From NCBI GenBank assembly GCA_937907395.1, contig CALCII010000011.1, positions 930,001 through 994,000 on the forward strand: a stretch of DNA of 64,000 nucleotides. The letters are read 5' to 3'. Shown in pieces: positions 16,850 through 26,999 of the stretch (positions within the stretch are counted from its first letter, which is position 1; the number at the start of each line of letters is the position of its first letter). The notes beneath the pieces were generated by a model. It saw only the letters and a program-made list of their open reading frames with translations. It was not told the origin of the DNA and made no database searches. This DNA is from an uncultured Chitinophagaceae bacterium. Lineage in GTDB: Bacteria; Bacteroidota; Bacteroidia; Chitinophagales; Chitinophagaceae. Made by a program: the position numbers and the translations under genes.

Positions 16850-17431
16850 TTAGAGTGAAATCTGTTTTTCCATCATCATTTTTCGCAGATTGATGAGTCC
16901 ATAACGCATACGCCCCAGTGCAGTATTGATGCTGCAGTTGGTAAGTGTGGCAATTTCTTTGAAACTCAGATCGGCATAATGACGGAGTACAATCACTTCC
17001 CGCTGTTCTTCGGGTAACAGGTCGAGCATCCGGCGGATACGATCATAACTCTGGTTTTTCATTATTTTTTGCTCAGCGGTATCATCGCTGAAATTCAGTA
17101 CTTCAAAAATATCATGATTGTCGCTGGTCTTGATAGTAGGCGTGCGCTTGATACGGCGGAAATGATCTACACATAAATTATGGGCAATACGCATGGCCCA
17201 GGGCAGAAACTTGCCTTCTTCCGTATACTTGTTTCCACGAAAGGTATCAATCACACGGATAAACACTTCCTGGAACAGGTCTTCTGCCAGAAATTTATCC
17301 TTCACAAGGAGCAGGATGGAGGTGAAAATTTTGTCCTTATGACGCATTACCAATACTTCCAAAGCTTCGGCATGGCCATCTTTGAACAAATGGATCAACT
17401 CCTGATCATTAAATTGCTGAAATGTTCGCAT
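16850..17431 (-). CDS. RNA polymerase sigma factor, ECF subfamily
   Basis: A 193-residue sigma-70 family factor with region 2 (LFKDGHAEALEVLVMRHKDK, AEDLFQEVFIRV, and the -10 contact block LPWAMRIAHNLCVDHFRR) and region 4 (LLPEEQREVIVLRHYADLSF, then the HTH KEIATLTNCSINTALGRMRY). No anti-sigma factor gene lies downstream; the gene is followed by its own terminator and then the T9SS gene. It may therefore be a stand-alone ECF or have a distant partner. It is divergent from the first uvrA with 281 bases between the start codons. Confidence 0.93.
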   Translation of the reverse strand: MRTFQQFNDQELIHLFKDGHAEALEVLVMRHKDKIFTSILLLVKDKFLAEDLFQEVFIRVIDTFRGNKYTEEGKFLPWAMRIAHNLCVDHFRRIKRTPTIKTSDNHDIFEVLNFSDDTAEQKIMKNQSYDRIRRMLDLLPEEQREVIVLRHYADLSFKEIATLTNCSINTALGRMRYGLINLRKMMMEKQISL

Positions 17432-17712
17432 ACACTTCTACGGTTAGGTTTTCAAAAAAGGGATTCAGTTTTTGTTACTGAATTATTGAAGTAGAAGTTG
17501 TAGCTATAGGCTGTAGAAATTTTGGGTTTCGATATTGAATTTCGAAATTAAAAGTAATTGAAAAAAGTCAAACTTCAAACATTCAGATTTATTTAACGTA
17601 TTCCCACGCAGCACCCCGTTTCGGAATTTACGTTTCAAATTTGAATGGAACCGATGTTTTCCTGCTCCACACAACCGCTTCCGATAGGCCGAAACAAGTA
17701 AATTTGCCTTCT

Positions 17713-20565
17713 ATGGCAACAGCGGTTCAACAGCAGGTACGGAAAAGCAGCAGTTCTGGCAGAGAAGATATTTTCATCAAAGGCGCCCGTGTCCACAACC
17801 TCAAAAATGTGTCGGTAAAAATCCCCAGGAACAAACTGGTGGTGGTTACCGGAGTTTCGGGCAGCGGTAAGTCTTCGCTTACCATTGATACACTTTTTGC
17901 AGAAGGGCAGCGACGCTATGCAGAAAGCCTGAGTGCTTATGCCCGTCAGTTTCTCAACCGGATGAACAAGCCCGATGTGGATTACATTAAAGGTTTGTGT
18001 CCCGCTATTGCTATTGAACAGAAGGTGATCACCCGCACACCCCGCAGTACAGTAGGCAGCATGACGGAAATTTATGATTATCTCCGTTTGCTGTTTGCAA
18101 GAGCAGGAGTTACGATTTCTCCGGTAAGTGGCCAGGTTGTAAAAAAAGATGATGTACAGGATGTAATTCGTGCAGTGCAACAACTAAAGGACGGTGCAAA
18201 GGTTTTACTGCTGGTCCCTTTTCCGCATCATGCGAAACGCAATCACAGGGAAGAATTGAATATACTGCTTCAGAAGGGATTCACCCGTTTGTATCGGAGA
18301 ATGATAAAAGGGAGGAAAAAAGAGGTGGGTGGTGAATTGTTACGTATAGAAGATTTGCTGGAACAAAAGGATCAGGAGTTGACAAAAGCTCTTGCTCATA
18401 ACGGTGAAGAACAAACGATTTATATACTGGTGGATCGTTTGGTGGTAAAAGCATTTGATGAAGATGAAATTCATCGTATATCCGATAGTGTAGGCACTGC
18501 TTTCCAGGAAGGGGAAGGTGATGTGTTTCTGGAAGTGGATACAAATGATCTGAAACAGTTTTCCAACAGGTTTGAATTGGATGGCATTCGTTTTGAAGAG
18601 CCTGTCCCCAATTTATTTTCTTTCAACAACCCTTATGGAGCCTGTCCAACTTGTGAAGGTTTCAGCCAGGTACTGGGCATTGATGAAGACCTGGTGATTC
18701 CCGATCGTTCCCTGAGTGTTTATGAAGGGGCTGTAGCTCCCTGGAAAGGCGAAAAGCTGGGTTGGTGGCGAGACCAGTTTGTAAAAGCAGCTTCCAAAAC
18801 CAATTTCCCGGTTCATAAACCAATTGCTGATTTAACGGATGTGCAATACCGCCAGCTTTGGTCGGGTGTGGGAACGGCTTATGGAATTAATGATTTCTTC
18901 AAAGAAGTGGAATCCAATCTTTACAAAGTGCAGTATCGTGTACTGCTGAGCCGTTACCGTGGCCGCACTACCTGTACAGATTGCAACGGTTACCGTTTAC
19001 GTAAAGAAGCCTTGTATGTAAAAGTAGGAGGGAAACATATTGGTGAATTGTGCGATATGCCGGCACGGGATCTGAAAGTTTGGTTTGATGCATTACAACT
19101 CAGCCCCTATCAACAGGAAGTGGGCAAGCGGATTTTATTAGAAATCAATAACCGGCTCAATACATTGCTGCATGTGGGATTGGGTTATCTCACTCTCAGT
19201 CGTTTGGCTAATTCGCTCAGCGGGGGTGAAAGTCAGCGTATTCAACTCACCCGAACTTTGGGGAGTAACCTTACAGATTCATTATATATACTTGATGAAC
19301 CATCAATTGGGTTACATCCCAGAGATACGGCAAATCTCATCAAAGTATTAAAAGAACTCCGGGATCTTGGTAATACTGTTGTGGTGGTGGAACACGATGA
19401 TCTCATGATGCGGGAAGCCGATCACATCATTGATATGGGGCCATTGGCCAGTCATTTGGGAGGCGAAGTGATTGCAGAAGGGGATTACGATACAATTACT
19501 TCCAATCCAAAAAGCCTAACCGGTCAATACCTCAGCGGGGAACGCACTATTGAAGATTTCGGGAAGCCGAGAAAGTGGAACAGAAGTATCATAGTGGAAG
19601 GTGCCCGTCAACACAACTTAAAAAATATAACGGTTGAATTTCCTTTGAATGTATTGTGTGTGGTAAGCGGAGTAAGCGGTAGTGGTAAAACCACCTTGGT
19701 GAAGAATATTCTTTATCCGGCTTTACAGAAAATGAAAGGAGAATTAAGTGAGCGACCCGGCATTCACAAACAAATACGTGGTGATGTGGATTCTATTGCT
19801 CAGATTGAAATGGTGGATCAGAATCCCATTGGAAAAAGCAGTCGCAGCAATCCTGTTACTTACATCAAAGCATATGATGAGATCAGGGATGTATTTGCCA
19901 GTCAGCCATTAAGTAAGATCCGTGGATTTCAACCCAAACATTTTTCATTCAATGTAGATGGAGGCAGATGTGATGCCTGTAAAGGGGAAGGCGAACAGGT
20001 GGTTGAAATGCAGTTCCTGGCCGATGTGCATTTAACCTGCGAAGTGTGTGGAGGCAAACGGTTTAAAGAAGAAGTGCTGGAAGTTACTTACAACGACAAA
20101 AATATATTCGATGTACTTGAAATGAGTGTGGATGAGGCCTTGATGTTTTTCCGGGCAGAAAAAGACCTGGTTAAAAAATTAACTCCTCTTGCCGATGTGG
20201 GGCTGGGGTACATTAAGCTGGGCCAGAGCAGTGATACACTCAGTGGTGGTGAAGCCCAGCGGGTGAAACTGGCGTCCTTCCTTGGGCGTGGTAGTGGTAC
20301 AGGAAATATCCTGTTCATTTTTGACGAACCTACAACCGGTTTGCATTTCCATGATATTAATAAACTGCTGAAAAGTTTTCATGCACTTATAGAAAAGGGC
20401 CATTCCGTTCTTGTTATTGAACATAATACCGAGGTCTTGAAACGGGCCGATTGGCTTATTGATATGGGGCCCGAAGCCGGCGATGAAGGCGGAAACCTTG
20501 TTTTTGCAGGCAAGCCCGGAGATATGAACCGCAATACACCCGGGCACACGCGGAAGTTTATCTGA
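17713..20565 (+). CDS. uvrA: Excinuclease ABC subunit A, first copy (UvrA paralogue)
   Basis: UvrA is the damage-sensing ABC ATPase of nucleotide excision repair. This protein has 950 residues, two ATPase halves (GVSGSGKSSL and GVSGSGKTTL), two ABC signatures (LSGGESQRI and LSGGEAQRV), and the zinc modules CPTC...CTDC in the first half and CDAC...CEVC in the second. All the core features are intact. Compared with the second copy at 59.8-62.7 kb it departs more from E. coli UvrA around the second zinc module (VEMQFLADVHLTCEVC) and the last Walker B (ILFIFDEPTTGLHFHD), so it is probably the divergent paralogue. The ATG at 17713 is chosen; a TTG at 17641 would add 24 residues without family support. 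It is transcribed alone. Confidence 0.88.
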   Translation: MATAVQQQVRKSSSSGREDIFIKGARVHNLKNVSVKIPRNKLVVVTGVSGSGKSSLTIDTLFAEGQRRYAESLSAYARQFLNRMNKPDVDYIKGLCPAIAIEQKVITRTPRSTVGSMTEIYDYLRLLFARAGVTISPVSGQVVKKDDVQDVIRAVQQLKDGAKVLLLVPFPHHAKRNHREELNILLQKGFTRLYRRMIKGRKKEVGGELLRIEDLLEQKDQELTKALAHNGEEQTIYILVDRLVVKAFDEDEIHRISDSVGTAFQEGEGDVFLEVDTNDLKQFSNRFELDGIRFEEPVPNLFSFNNPYGACPTCEGFSQVLGIDEDLVIPDRSLSVYEGAVAPWKGEKLGWWRDQFVKAASKTNFPVHKPIADLTDVQYRQLWSGVGTAYGINDFFKEVESNLYKVQYRVLLSRYRGRTTCTDCNGYRLRKEALYVKVGGKHIGELCDMPARDLKVWFDALQLSPYQQEVGKRILLEINNRLNTLLHVGLGYLTLSRLANSLSGGESQRIQLTRTLGSNLTDSLYILDEPSIGLHPRDTANLIKVLKELRDLGNTVVVVEHDDLMMREADHIIDMGPLASHLGGEVIAEGDYDTITSNPKSLTGQYLSGERTIEDFGKPRKWNRSIIVEGARQHNLKNITVEFPLNVLCVVSGVSGSGKTTLVKNILYPALQKMKGELSERPGIHKQIRGDVDSIAQIEMVDQNPIGKSSRSNPVTYIKAYDEIRDVFASQPLSKIRGFQPKHFSFNVDGGRCDACKGEGEQVVEMQFLADVHLTCEVCGGKRFKEEVLEVTYNDKNIFDVLEMSVDEALMFFRAEKDLVKKLTPLADVGLGYIKLGQSSDTLSGGEAQRVKLASFLGRGSGTGNILFIFDEPTTGLHFHDINKLLKSFHALIEKGHSVLVIEHNTEVLKRADWLIDMGPEAGDEGGNLVFAGKPGDMNRNTPGHTRKFI

Positions 20566-20589
20566 AATTCATTGTTGCAACATTGATCG

Positions 20590-20621
20590 TATGCTATTGA
20601 TTAACTGTTAATTATAGCATA
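20590..20621. other. Long hairpin downstream of the first uvrA
   Basis: TATGCTAT/ATAGCATA and, inside it, ATTAAC/GTTAAT form a nested 14-bp hairpin with small bulges. There is no clear T-tract, so it may be a 3'-end stabilising structure or a weak terminator. Confidence 0.45.
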
Positions 20622-20746
20622 TTACACAAATGTGGACTTTGATTTTCTAAATGTTTTCACTTAATTTGCTGCCAAATAGGTTATAGATACAACTTCTGTT
20701 AATCTATTAATATCTATATCCATATAAAACCAATCCAATATTTAAA

Positions 20747-23122
20747 ATGAGGACACTTATACTTATTCTGCCCTTGCTATGCCTGTCTGCAAAACTATCT
20801 GCCCAAACCACCTATTATTCCAACAATACTACCACCAACTTTAATACACTGTCCGGTTGGAGTATTAACAGCAATGGAACAGGTGCGAACCCCGGTGCTT
20901 TGAATAATACAGTCCGGCTGATTGTTCAAAACGGCCATTCGAAAACAACAAGTGGTACTGCCACCATAAACCGGCTCACCATCCAGAGCGGCGGCACAGT
21001 AACAGCCAATCATGCGATCACTGTTGCAGGTACAACTCCCCAAATAAACATTAATGATGGCGGCACCTATATTCATAATAATACCGGCAATGTCAGTTCG
21101 ACTATTTTAGCCGGCACAGAAACATTTCAACCGGCGAGTACTTTCAGGATTAATAACTGGCAGTCAACCGGTACTCCGCTTACGTCAGGGATCTCAACAA
21201 CCGGAGGATATTATTTCGGCAACCTGCAAATTAACTGGACAGGTAATACAGGAATATGGCAGCAGAGCTGGGGTACTTCAACCATAAACCTATGTGCAGG
21301 TGATTTATCCGTGCTATCAACAGGAACAGGAACGCTTGCTTTTACTGCCAGCCAGGAACCAACCATTGTAGTTGGTGGCGATTTTAACCAATCCGGCGGA
21401 ACAATTAACTACAGAATTAATAATGGTGGATTTTTTGGTGCGTATGTTTATTTATATGTAACAGGCGATGTGTCTGTCAGCTCCGGTACACAAACCGCTG
21501 GTGGTGCAAGAGCCTTTGGTGTTATATATGCAAATGGGGCAACCAGTTCCGATTGGAGTTTTACAGGTGGCACAAGAACAAATATTGTATATACAATTCC
21601 AACAGGTAAAAACGTACGGCTTACTTCAAATTTTGATATGGGTAATAATGTCACCGGAGGTAAGCTTCAGGTTTATGGCACATTGGATGCTCAGTCTTAT
21701 ACCATTTCTGATCAAACCAGTGGTTCTTATGTGTTTATTGATAATGGAGCAACAATCAGAACCAGCCATGCAAATGGATTATGGACAAACGGGCAAACCA
21801 ATCGAACAATCAGTGAGGCAAATGACCTTTATATCTATCTGAACACATCAAGTACTGTTGAATATTATGGAGGAGCCGGACAAGTAATTTCATCGTTATC
21901 TGGAATTGTTTCTCCGTTGGACTCATATGAAAACATTGTTATTTCAGGAGGTAATACAAAAATATTGGAAGGCTCTGCTACTGTTTACAGATTGTTTGAT
22001 TTTACAGGGTCAGGTAATTACCTAAACCTGAATGCAAATACAATTAACCTGTTGAATGTGGGTAGTTTGTCAACACCTATATCCAATTATTCATCTACCG
22101 CTTATTTTATTTCAAACCCAACAACGGGAACCAATGGAAGGCTTCGTCAAAATACACTTGCTGCTTCTGCAAGGGTTTTTCCTATTGGAACAGCCACCAA
22201 TTATTTGCCGGTCACCATTACGCCTGCAACGGCCGGTTCAGATTTTTCGGTTAATGTTTTCAGAAGTACAACAACGAATGGGCAACCGGGAGGTTCTGCC
22301 TTTCCTTCCAGAAAATTTCAATCCGATGCTGTGTATTGGATAGACAGGCCTGCGGGCAGTTCAAATGCACAGATCCGTTTTGATTGGCAAACAAATGCAA
22401 TTGAAGGAAGTGCTTTTAATCCGGCACCGGATAATCAGATAGGCATTTGGGTTAGAAAAACCAATTGGGTACTTGCCAATGGAAGTTCAAGTTCCAACTA
22501 TATAACCAGTAATTCAAGTAACTATGTTTATACATCCGGTAACCTGACAGATTTTGGAACAGCCGGAACAGGATATCCATATATCGTTTCGCTCATTTCC
22601 ATTTTGCCTGTGGAGTTTACACAATTGAATGTGAAGAAACGGGCCAATGGTAATGAATTGAACTGGAGTGTGGTATCAGACCAGGCAATTGTGAAATTTA
22701 ATGTACAGAAAAGTTCAGATGCAAGGACTTTTGAAACGATAGGAGAAATGGATGCAGTTAATTCGGTTACCAATTATTCATTTACAGATCTTACTGCAGG
22801 AACAGGTGCGGCGCATTATCGTATTAAAGTGATTACTGCCAGTGGTGAAATAGTATATAGTTATATTGTCTCTGTAAATCAAAACCCGGTAGCTAAAGTT
22901 GAATTGTTGCAGAACCCCGTTTCTTCTTCACTGATGTTCAGGCATCCGGAAGTGCCGGCAATGTATTTTATTTCAGACTTAAACGGACGACAGCTGCTTC
23001 AAGGTGTAATCAAAGAGCACACTTTGGTAACTCAGATTGATGTGAGTATGCTTTCCTCCGGAACCTATATTTTGAATTATTCCAATGCCCAAACAAAGCA
23101 ATCTATTCTTTTTGTGAAATAA
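20747..23122 (+). CDS. Secreted T9SS type A sorting-domain protein, tandem paralogue 1
   Basis: A 791-residue exported protein with signal peptide MRTLILILPLLCLSAKLSA. The long Gly/Thr/Asn-rich middle part (for example TINRLTIQSGGTVTANHAIT) looks like a right-handed beta-helix or adhesin-like repeat. From about residue 460 there is a conserved module (GRLRQNTLAASARVFPIGTA, SDAVYWIDRPAGSS, NLTDFGTAGTGYPYIV) shared with the next gene. It ends with the LPVEFTQLNVKK linker and a type A T9SS sorting domain (VELLQNPVSSSLMFRHPEVP ... GTYILNY). It is likely a surface or extracellular protein. A strong terminator follows. Confidence 0.85.
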   Translation: MRTLILILPLLCLSAKLSAQTTYYSNNTTTNFNTLSGWSINSNGTGANPGALNNTVRLIVQNGHSKTTSGTATINRLTIQSGGTVTANHAITVAGTTPQININDGGTYIHNNTGNVSSTILAGTETFQPASTFRINNWQSTGTPLTSGISTTGGYYFGNLQINWTGNTGIWQQSWGTSTINLCAGDLSVLSTGTGTLAFTASQEPTIVVGGDFNQSGGTINYRINNGGFFGAYVYLYVTGDVSVSSGTQTAGGARAFGVIYANGATSSDWSFTGGTRTNIVYTIPTGKNVRLTSNFDMGNNVTGGKLQVYGTLDAQSYTISDQTSGSYVFIDNGATIRTSHANGLWTNGQTNRTISEANDLYIYLNTSSTVEYYGGAGQVISSLSGIVSPLDSYENIVISGGNTKILEGSATVYRLFDFTGSGNYLNLNANTINLLNVGSLSTPISNYSSTAYFISNPTTGTNGRLRQNTLAASARVFPIGTATNYLPVTITPATAGSDFSVNVFRSTTTNGQPGGSAFPSRKFQSDAVYWIDRPAGSSNAQIRFDWQTNAIEGSAFNPAPDNQIGIWVRKTNWVLANGSSSSNYITSNSSNYVYTSGNLTDFGTAGTGYPYIVSLISILPVEFTQLNVKKRANGNELNWSVVSDQAIVKFNVQKSSDARTFETIGEMDAVNSVTNYSFTDLTAGTGAAHYRIKVITASGEIVYSYIVSVNQNPVAKVELLQNPVSSSLMFRHPEVPAMYFISDLNGRQLLQGVIKEHTLVTQIDVSMLSSGTYILNYSNAQTKQSILFVK

Positions 23123-23128
23123 CATCAT

Positions 23129-23161
23129 AAAGAGGCCGGCTAACAGCCGGCCTCTTTATTT
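23129..23161 (+). terminator. Terminator of T9SS paralogue 1
   Basis: A 13-bp perfect stem (AAAGAGGCCGGCT with AGCCGGCCTCTTT), 3-base loop, followed by ATTT. Confidence 0.9.
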
Positions 23162-23172
23162 CTGAATTGCCT

Positions 23173-23201
23173 GAAAATTAGTCCATTGTGGATTAATTTT
23201 C
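23173..23201. repeat. Imperfect palindrome between the T9SS paralogues
   Basis: GAAAATTAGTCCA and TGGATTAATTTTC form a 13-bp stem with one G-T wobble and a 3-base loop. It sits just after the terminator and 228 bases before the next start codon. Apart from this I see no other element in the 23.2-23.4 kb gap. Confidence 0.45.
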
Positions 23202-23428
23202 AAAGTACTTGCAAATATGGATTTCCCGCATTAGCTTTGCCTTTCTTACTCTCCTTATATCCTCTCAAATTCCGTCCCTTAAGATCCTTCTCCGAGAAGC
23301 CTTTACCCTTATAATTCGTATTCTTTATGACACAAAAGAACTTATACAGTTACTTGTATAAAAACATTTGCGGCATTTTGCCTCTTAAGGGGTTTTATTC
23401 ACCTCAACTCATCTTAAAAACAAAGCAA

Positions 23429-26400
23429 ATGAAGCTAACCTTTACATTTTTCGTTTTTATTATTCTATTTACTATTTCAGCAGTGGCACAAACCACTGGC
23501 GAATACCAGACAACAGGTAGCTCAACCAACTGGAATGCATTGACCACTTGGGTACGTTGGAGTGGATCTGCATGGGTGCAACCAACTGCCGGACAAGGTT
23601 ACCCTGGACAAAATACCAGCCCGGCAAGAGTAACAATTCTGGGAACACACAGTGTTACTTTGAACGTAAGTCCTGCCAATACGCTTGGCGATGTGGTTCT
23701 CGCAAGTGGCTCCACTCTTTCTGTAACTGGAACAAACACATTGAATGTAACCGGTAGCTGGACCAATAATGGAGGAACATTTATTCCCGGATCCGGTACG
23801 GTAACATTTTCCAGTAATGTGGCCAGAACCATAGGTGGTACTGCTGCCAGCCAGACTTTCAATAACCTGACAATTAACAAAACCGGTGGCGGTACACTTT
23901 CTGTTGCGGGCAACACAACATCTCTTACTATTAATGGTACTATTACTCTTTCTGCAGGAACGTTTTCTGCCGGTACTGCTATTATGATCTATCTGGCTGG
24001 TAACTGGACTAATAACGGAGGCGTTTTTACAGGAGGCATTGGCGGTGTGAATCTGAATGGAACCAGCCAAACTATTGGTGGTAATACCTCTACAACATTT
24101 AACATCCTTACTATTCTTAATAACTCCAGCACTACTCTGGCCATTAACACAAATGCTGCTAATGTGGTAGTTTCAAATGGAATATTTACAATTGGAAATG
24201 ATAATACAGACCGCTCATTGACAGTTACAGGAAAACTAACTGTCGCTTCTTCTGGAACGCTTAGAACTGCTGGCAATGGTGGTAATGTAGTAAATGTGGC
24301 TGGAGATCTGGAAAATAATGGAGTATTTGATCTGAATATCGGTGCGGCCACTGCCGGACTTTCATTTAATGGTAATGCAAATCAAACTGTTTATGGCACG
24401 GGCACAACAACCGATGTAAGTACCATTACAATTAACAATAGTGGTGCTGCTAACAATAACATTGTTGAATTTTCAGGTTCTGCTTTTTCTGCATCAAATG
24501 GATTTCTCACGTTAACAAGAGGTGTGATAAAAATGTCGGGATCCTATACATTTTCAAATACATTCTTTAATACTGCCACTCCGGTTATTAATACCGATGA
24601 AGGTATCTGGATCAATAACCCGAATGTTACGGTGCAGGCGCAAAACGGAACGGTTGAATTGAGTGGCTTAATTCGTATTACGGCGGGTACTTTTAATATT
24701 GGTACCACGGCTGCCAATAGTCTTGAGTACAATGACGGAGCAAAACTGACAATCGAAGGAGGGGCATTAAATATTGGTGGCAGGTTATGTGAAACAACGT
24801 ATGGCTCTCAATCAATTACATATAACCAAAGTAATGGAGTTGTTACCGTTAATATGTTAGGGAATAACACCGATCTTTTAACAGGTTCGTTTTCAATCGG
24901 CGATGCAACATCCAGTTTTACTATGAGCGGCGGAACGATTGTAATGCAACGCCCCGTAGTAGTTATTTTTCCTGGATTTAGTTATGTGAATTACGCAGGT
25001 ACATACAGTGTTACGGGCGGAACCATTCAGTTCGGGAACAGTGCAACACCTGCCGGTTCCATTTTTGAAATGGCTTCGTCTGTTCCTTTGTGGGACCTTA
25101 CCATTTCTGCCACCAATACACCTACTTTATACCTGGGTGCTTTAAATGCCACTACGGTATTGAATGATGTAACCATTGGTGGTGTGTTAGATGCTCAAAC
25201 ACTTGGTTTTTTATTAAATGAGGATTTAATTGTGGGACGCAACTGGGTGAATAACGGTACGTTTACCCCCGGTAATGGAACTGTTACATTTAACAGTGTC
25301 ACTCAGGCTCAGGTGATCGGAGGTTCATCAAATACAACGTTCTACAATCTCACGAATACAAATACCAATCCCACAGGGTTGTCCTTAAGTAAGGATGTTA
25401 CAGTTAATAATGTATTAACGTTTGCATCGGGCTCAAATGGTAAAATAACTATTGGTACGAATAATTTAACTATTGCTTCAGGTGGTTCTATTGCTGGCTT
25501 CAATAGTACACGTTACATTGTGTCTTCTCCAACAACTGCCTCCAACGGCCGACTTCGTCAGAATGGATTAAGTACTGCCGCAAGAGTATTCCCTGTTGGA
25601 ACCGCTGCAAATTATCTGCCGGTAACGATCACCCCAGCTTCTTCTGGTTCCGATTTTTCGATCAATACATTCAGGAGTACAACTACCAGCGGATTGCCAG
25701 GTGGATCAGCATTTCCTTCAAGAACTTTTCAGTCAGATGCAGTTTACTGGATTGACAGGGTAAGCGGATCAAGTGCAGCACGTATTCGTTTTGATTGGCA
25801 AACCAATGCAATTGAAGGAGCTGCTTTTAATGCATCTGCAGATAACCTCATTGGAATCTGGGTAAAGAAAGCAAGCTGGCTGTTGGCGAATGGATCTTCC
25901 AGTACAAATTATGTGGCAAGTAATTCGTCTAACTATGCTTATACAAATGGTAATCTTACTGATTTTGGAACAGCAGGTACCGGGTATCCTTATATTGTTG
26001 CGGTGATCACTGTTCTTCCGGTGGAGATCAGCAAACTCGAAGCCAGGAAACAATCAAACGGAACTTTATTAAACTGGGAGGTTACCACCAATGAAGAAAT
26101 TGTAAAATATGAATTGCAACGAAGTACAGACGGACGGGCATTTGAAACCATAGCAGTTATTCCCGCATCTGCTTCGGGTAGTTATAGCTATACAGACGTA
26201 TCTGCCAAAACGGGTATTTACAACTATCGGGTGAAAGTGCTTACCGCAGGGAACGAAACAATCTACAGTAGTGTTGTTACCGTTAGCTACAACGCCGCTG
26301 TTAAAATTGAATTATTGCAGAATCCGGTTGTGGAAACAGTTGTATTCAAACATCCTGCAGTAGCAGCAATGTATATGATAGTTGATCTCAACGGACGTAC

Positions 26401-26530
26401 ATTGCAGCAGGGCATGATTAACAGTAATGCAGAAGTTACCAAAGCCGATGTAAGCCGATTACCAGCTGGCACATATGTGTTGCATTATATGAGTGCAAAT
26501 GAAAAACAGTCGGTACTGTTTAAGAAATAG
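23429..26530 (+). CDS. Secreted T9SS type A sorting-domain protein, tandem paralogue 2
   Basis: A 1033-residue exported protein started at the ATG at 23429, where a clean signal peptide begins (MKLTFTFFVFIILFTISAVA then Q). The frame is open further upstream, but those residues (MTQKNLYSYLY...) are not signal-like. The body contains repeated units with motifs such as GSWTNNGGTFIPGSGTVTFS and GNWTNNGGVFTGG, typical of beta-helical adhesin-like repeats. The C-terminal third carries the same module as the preceding gene (GRLRQNGLSTAARVFPVGTA, SDAVYWIDRVSGSS, NLTDFGTAGTGYPYIV), then LPVEISKLEARK and a type A sorting domain (IELLQNPVVETVVFKHPAVA). The two genes are tandem paralogues that differ mainly in the length of their repeat part. 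Confidence 0.85.
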   Translation: MKLTFTFFVFIILFTISAVAQTTGEYQTTGSSTNWNALTTWVRWSGSAWVQPTAGQGYPGQNTSPARVTILGTHSVTLNVSPANTLGDVVLASGSTLSVTGTNTLNVTGSWTNNGGTFIPGSGTVTFSSNVARTIGGTAASQTFNNLTINKTGGGTLSVAGNTTSLTINGTITLSAGTFSAGTAIMIYLAGNWTNNGGVFTGGIGGVNLNGTSQTIGGNTSTTFNILTILNNSSTTLAINTNAANVVVSNGIFTIGNDNTDRSLTVTGKLTVASSGTLRTAGNGGNVVNVAGDLENNGVFDLNIGAATAGLSFNGNANQTVYGTGTTTDVSTITINNSGAANNNIVEFSGSAFSASNGFLTLTRGVIKMSGSYTFSNTFFNTATPVINTDEGIWINNPNVTVQAQNGTVELSGLIRITAGTFNIGTTAANSLEYNDGAKLTIEGGALNIGGRLCETTYGSQSITYNQSNGVVTVNMLGNNTDLLTGSFSIGDATSSFTMSGGTIVMQRPVVVIFPGFSYVNYAGTYSVTGGTIQFGNSATPAGSIFEMASSVPLWDLTISATNTPTLYLGALNATTVLNDVTIGGVLDAQTLGFLLNEDLIVGRNWVNNGTFTPGNGTVTFNSVTQAQVIGGSSNTTFYNLTNTNTNPTGLSLSKDVTVNNVLTFASGSNGKITIGTNNLTIASGGSIAGFNSTRYIVSSPTTASNGRLRQNGLSTAARVFPVGTAANYLPVTITPASSGSDFSINTFRSTTTSGLPGGSAFPSRTFQSDAVYWIDRVSGSSAARIRFDWQTNAIEGAAFNASADNLIGIWVKKASWLLANGSSSTNYVASNSSNYAYTNGNLTDFGTAGTGYPYIVAVITVLPVEISKLEARKQSNGTLLNWEVTTNEEIVKYELQRSTDGRAFETIAVIPASASGSYSYTDVSAKTGIYNYRVKVLTAGNETIYSSVVTVSYNAAVKIELLQNPVVETVVFKHPAVAAMYMIVDLNGRTLQQGMINSNAEVTKADVSRLPAGTYVLHYMSANEKQSVLFKK

Positions 26531-26534
26531 CATT

Positions 26535-26566
26535 AAAAAAAAGCCGGAATCATTTCCGGCTTTTTT
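26535..26566. terminator. Bidirectional terminator between converging genes
   Basis: GCCGGAA and TTCCGGC form the core stem with a 4-base loop, flanked by A-run and T-run, so it can act for the T9SS gene on the plus strand and the DUF4293 gene on the minus strand. Confidence 0.9.
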
Positions 26567-26572
26567 ATTTTC

Positions 26573-26980
26573 TTATCGCAAGCGATCCATACTTCGAACC
26601 AGTTTCTCGTCTTTTCTTATCCCCAGCCAGGCAAGAACCAAGAGCACAGGAATAACAAAACTGATAACAGAAGAAAGCGCAAAAGCACCTTCTGTATAAT
26701 TTTTTAAACGGGTAATGTATAAGACTAAAACAATTAAATCAATCAGGAAAGCCACGAGTGTGGTTTGCATCTGAAGTTTTCTGTTTTTGAAAAGAAAAAT
26801 GGCAACTACAGATAACAATGCAACAGCAACAGTAAGAATCAAAATTACAAATGAGGAAGTGCCGTTGAGTTCTGCAAATAATTTATCAGTGGTGTTGCCG
26901 GTATAAAAAGGCAGCTTAAGTGTGGCAACCGCTGCCAGTGCAGCAATAAATAACCAGATACTTTGAATACGTTGTAACAT
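26573..26980 (-). CDS. DUF4293 family membrane protein
   Basis: A 135-residue protein with four membrane segments. It starts MLQRIQSIWLFIAAL, typical of DUF4293 proteins found across Bacteroidota, and the length fits. The function is unknown. It lies just downstream of glyA on the same strand with 19 bases between, so it is probably cotranscribed. Confidence 0.8.
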   Translation of the reverse strand: MLQRIQSIWLFIAALAAVATLKLPFYTGNTTDKLFAELNGTSSFVILILTVAVALLSVVAIFLFKNRKLQMQTTLVAFLIDLIVLVLYITRLKNYTEGAFALSSVISFVIPVLLVLAWLGIRKDEKLVRSMDRLR

Positions 26981-26999
26981 CTTATTTGTTTTAAAATGA

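Noticed and set aside
17641..17712. TTG start 24 codons upstream of the first uvrA
   Set aside because: The extra residues (MNGTDVFLLHTTASD...) do not resemble any UvrA N-terminus; ATG at 17713 is better.
20747..26530. CRISPR or tandem DNA repeat within the T9SS genes
   Set aside because: The repeats are at protein level (NNGG/TGT motifs) with diverged DNA; there are no regular direct repeats with spacers.
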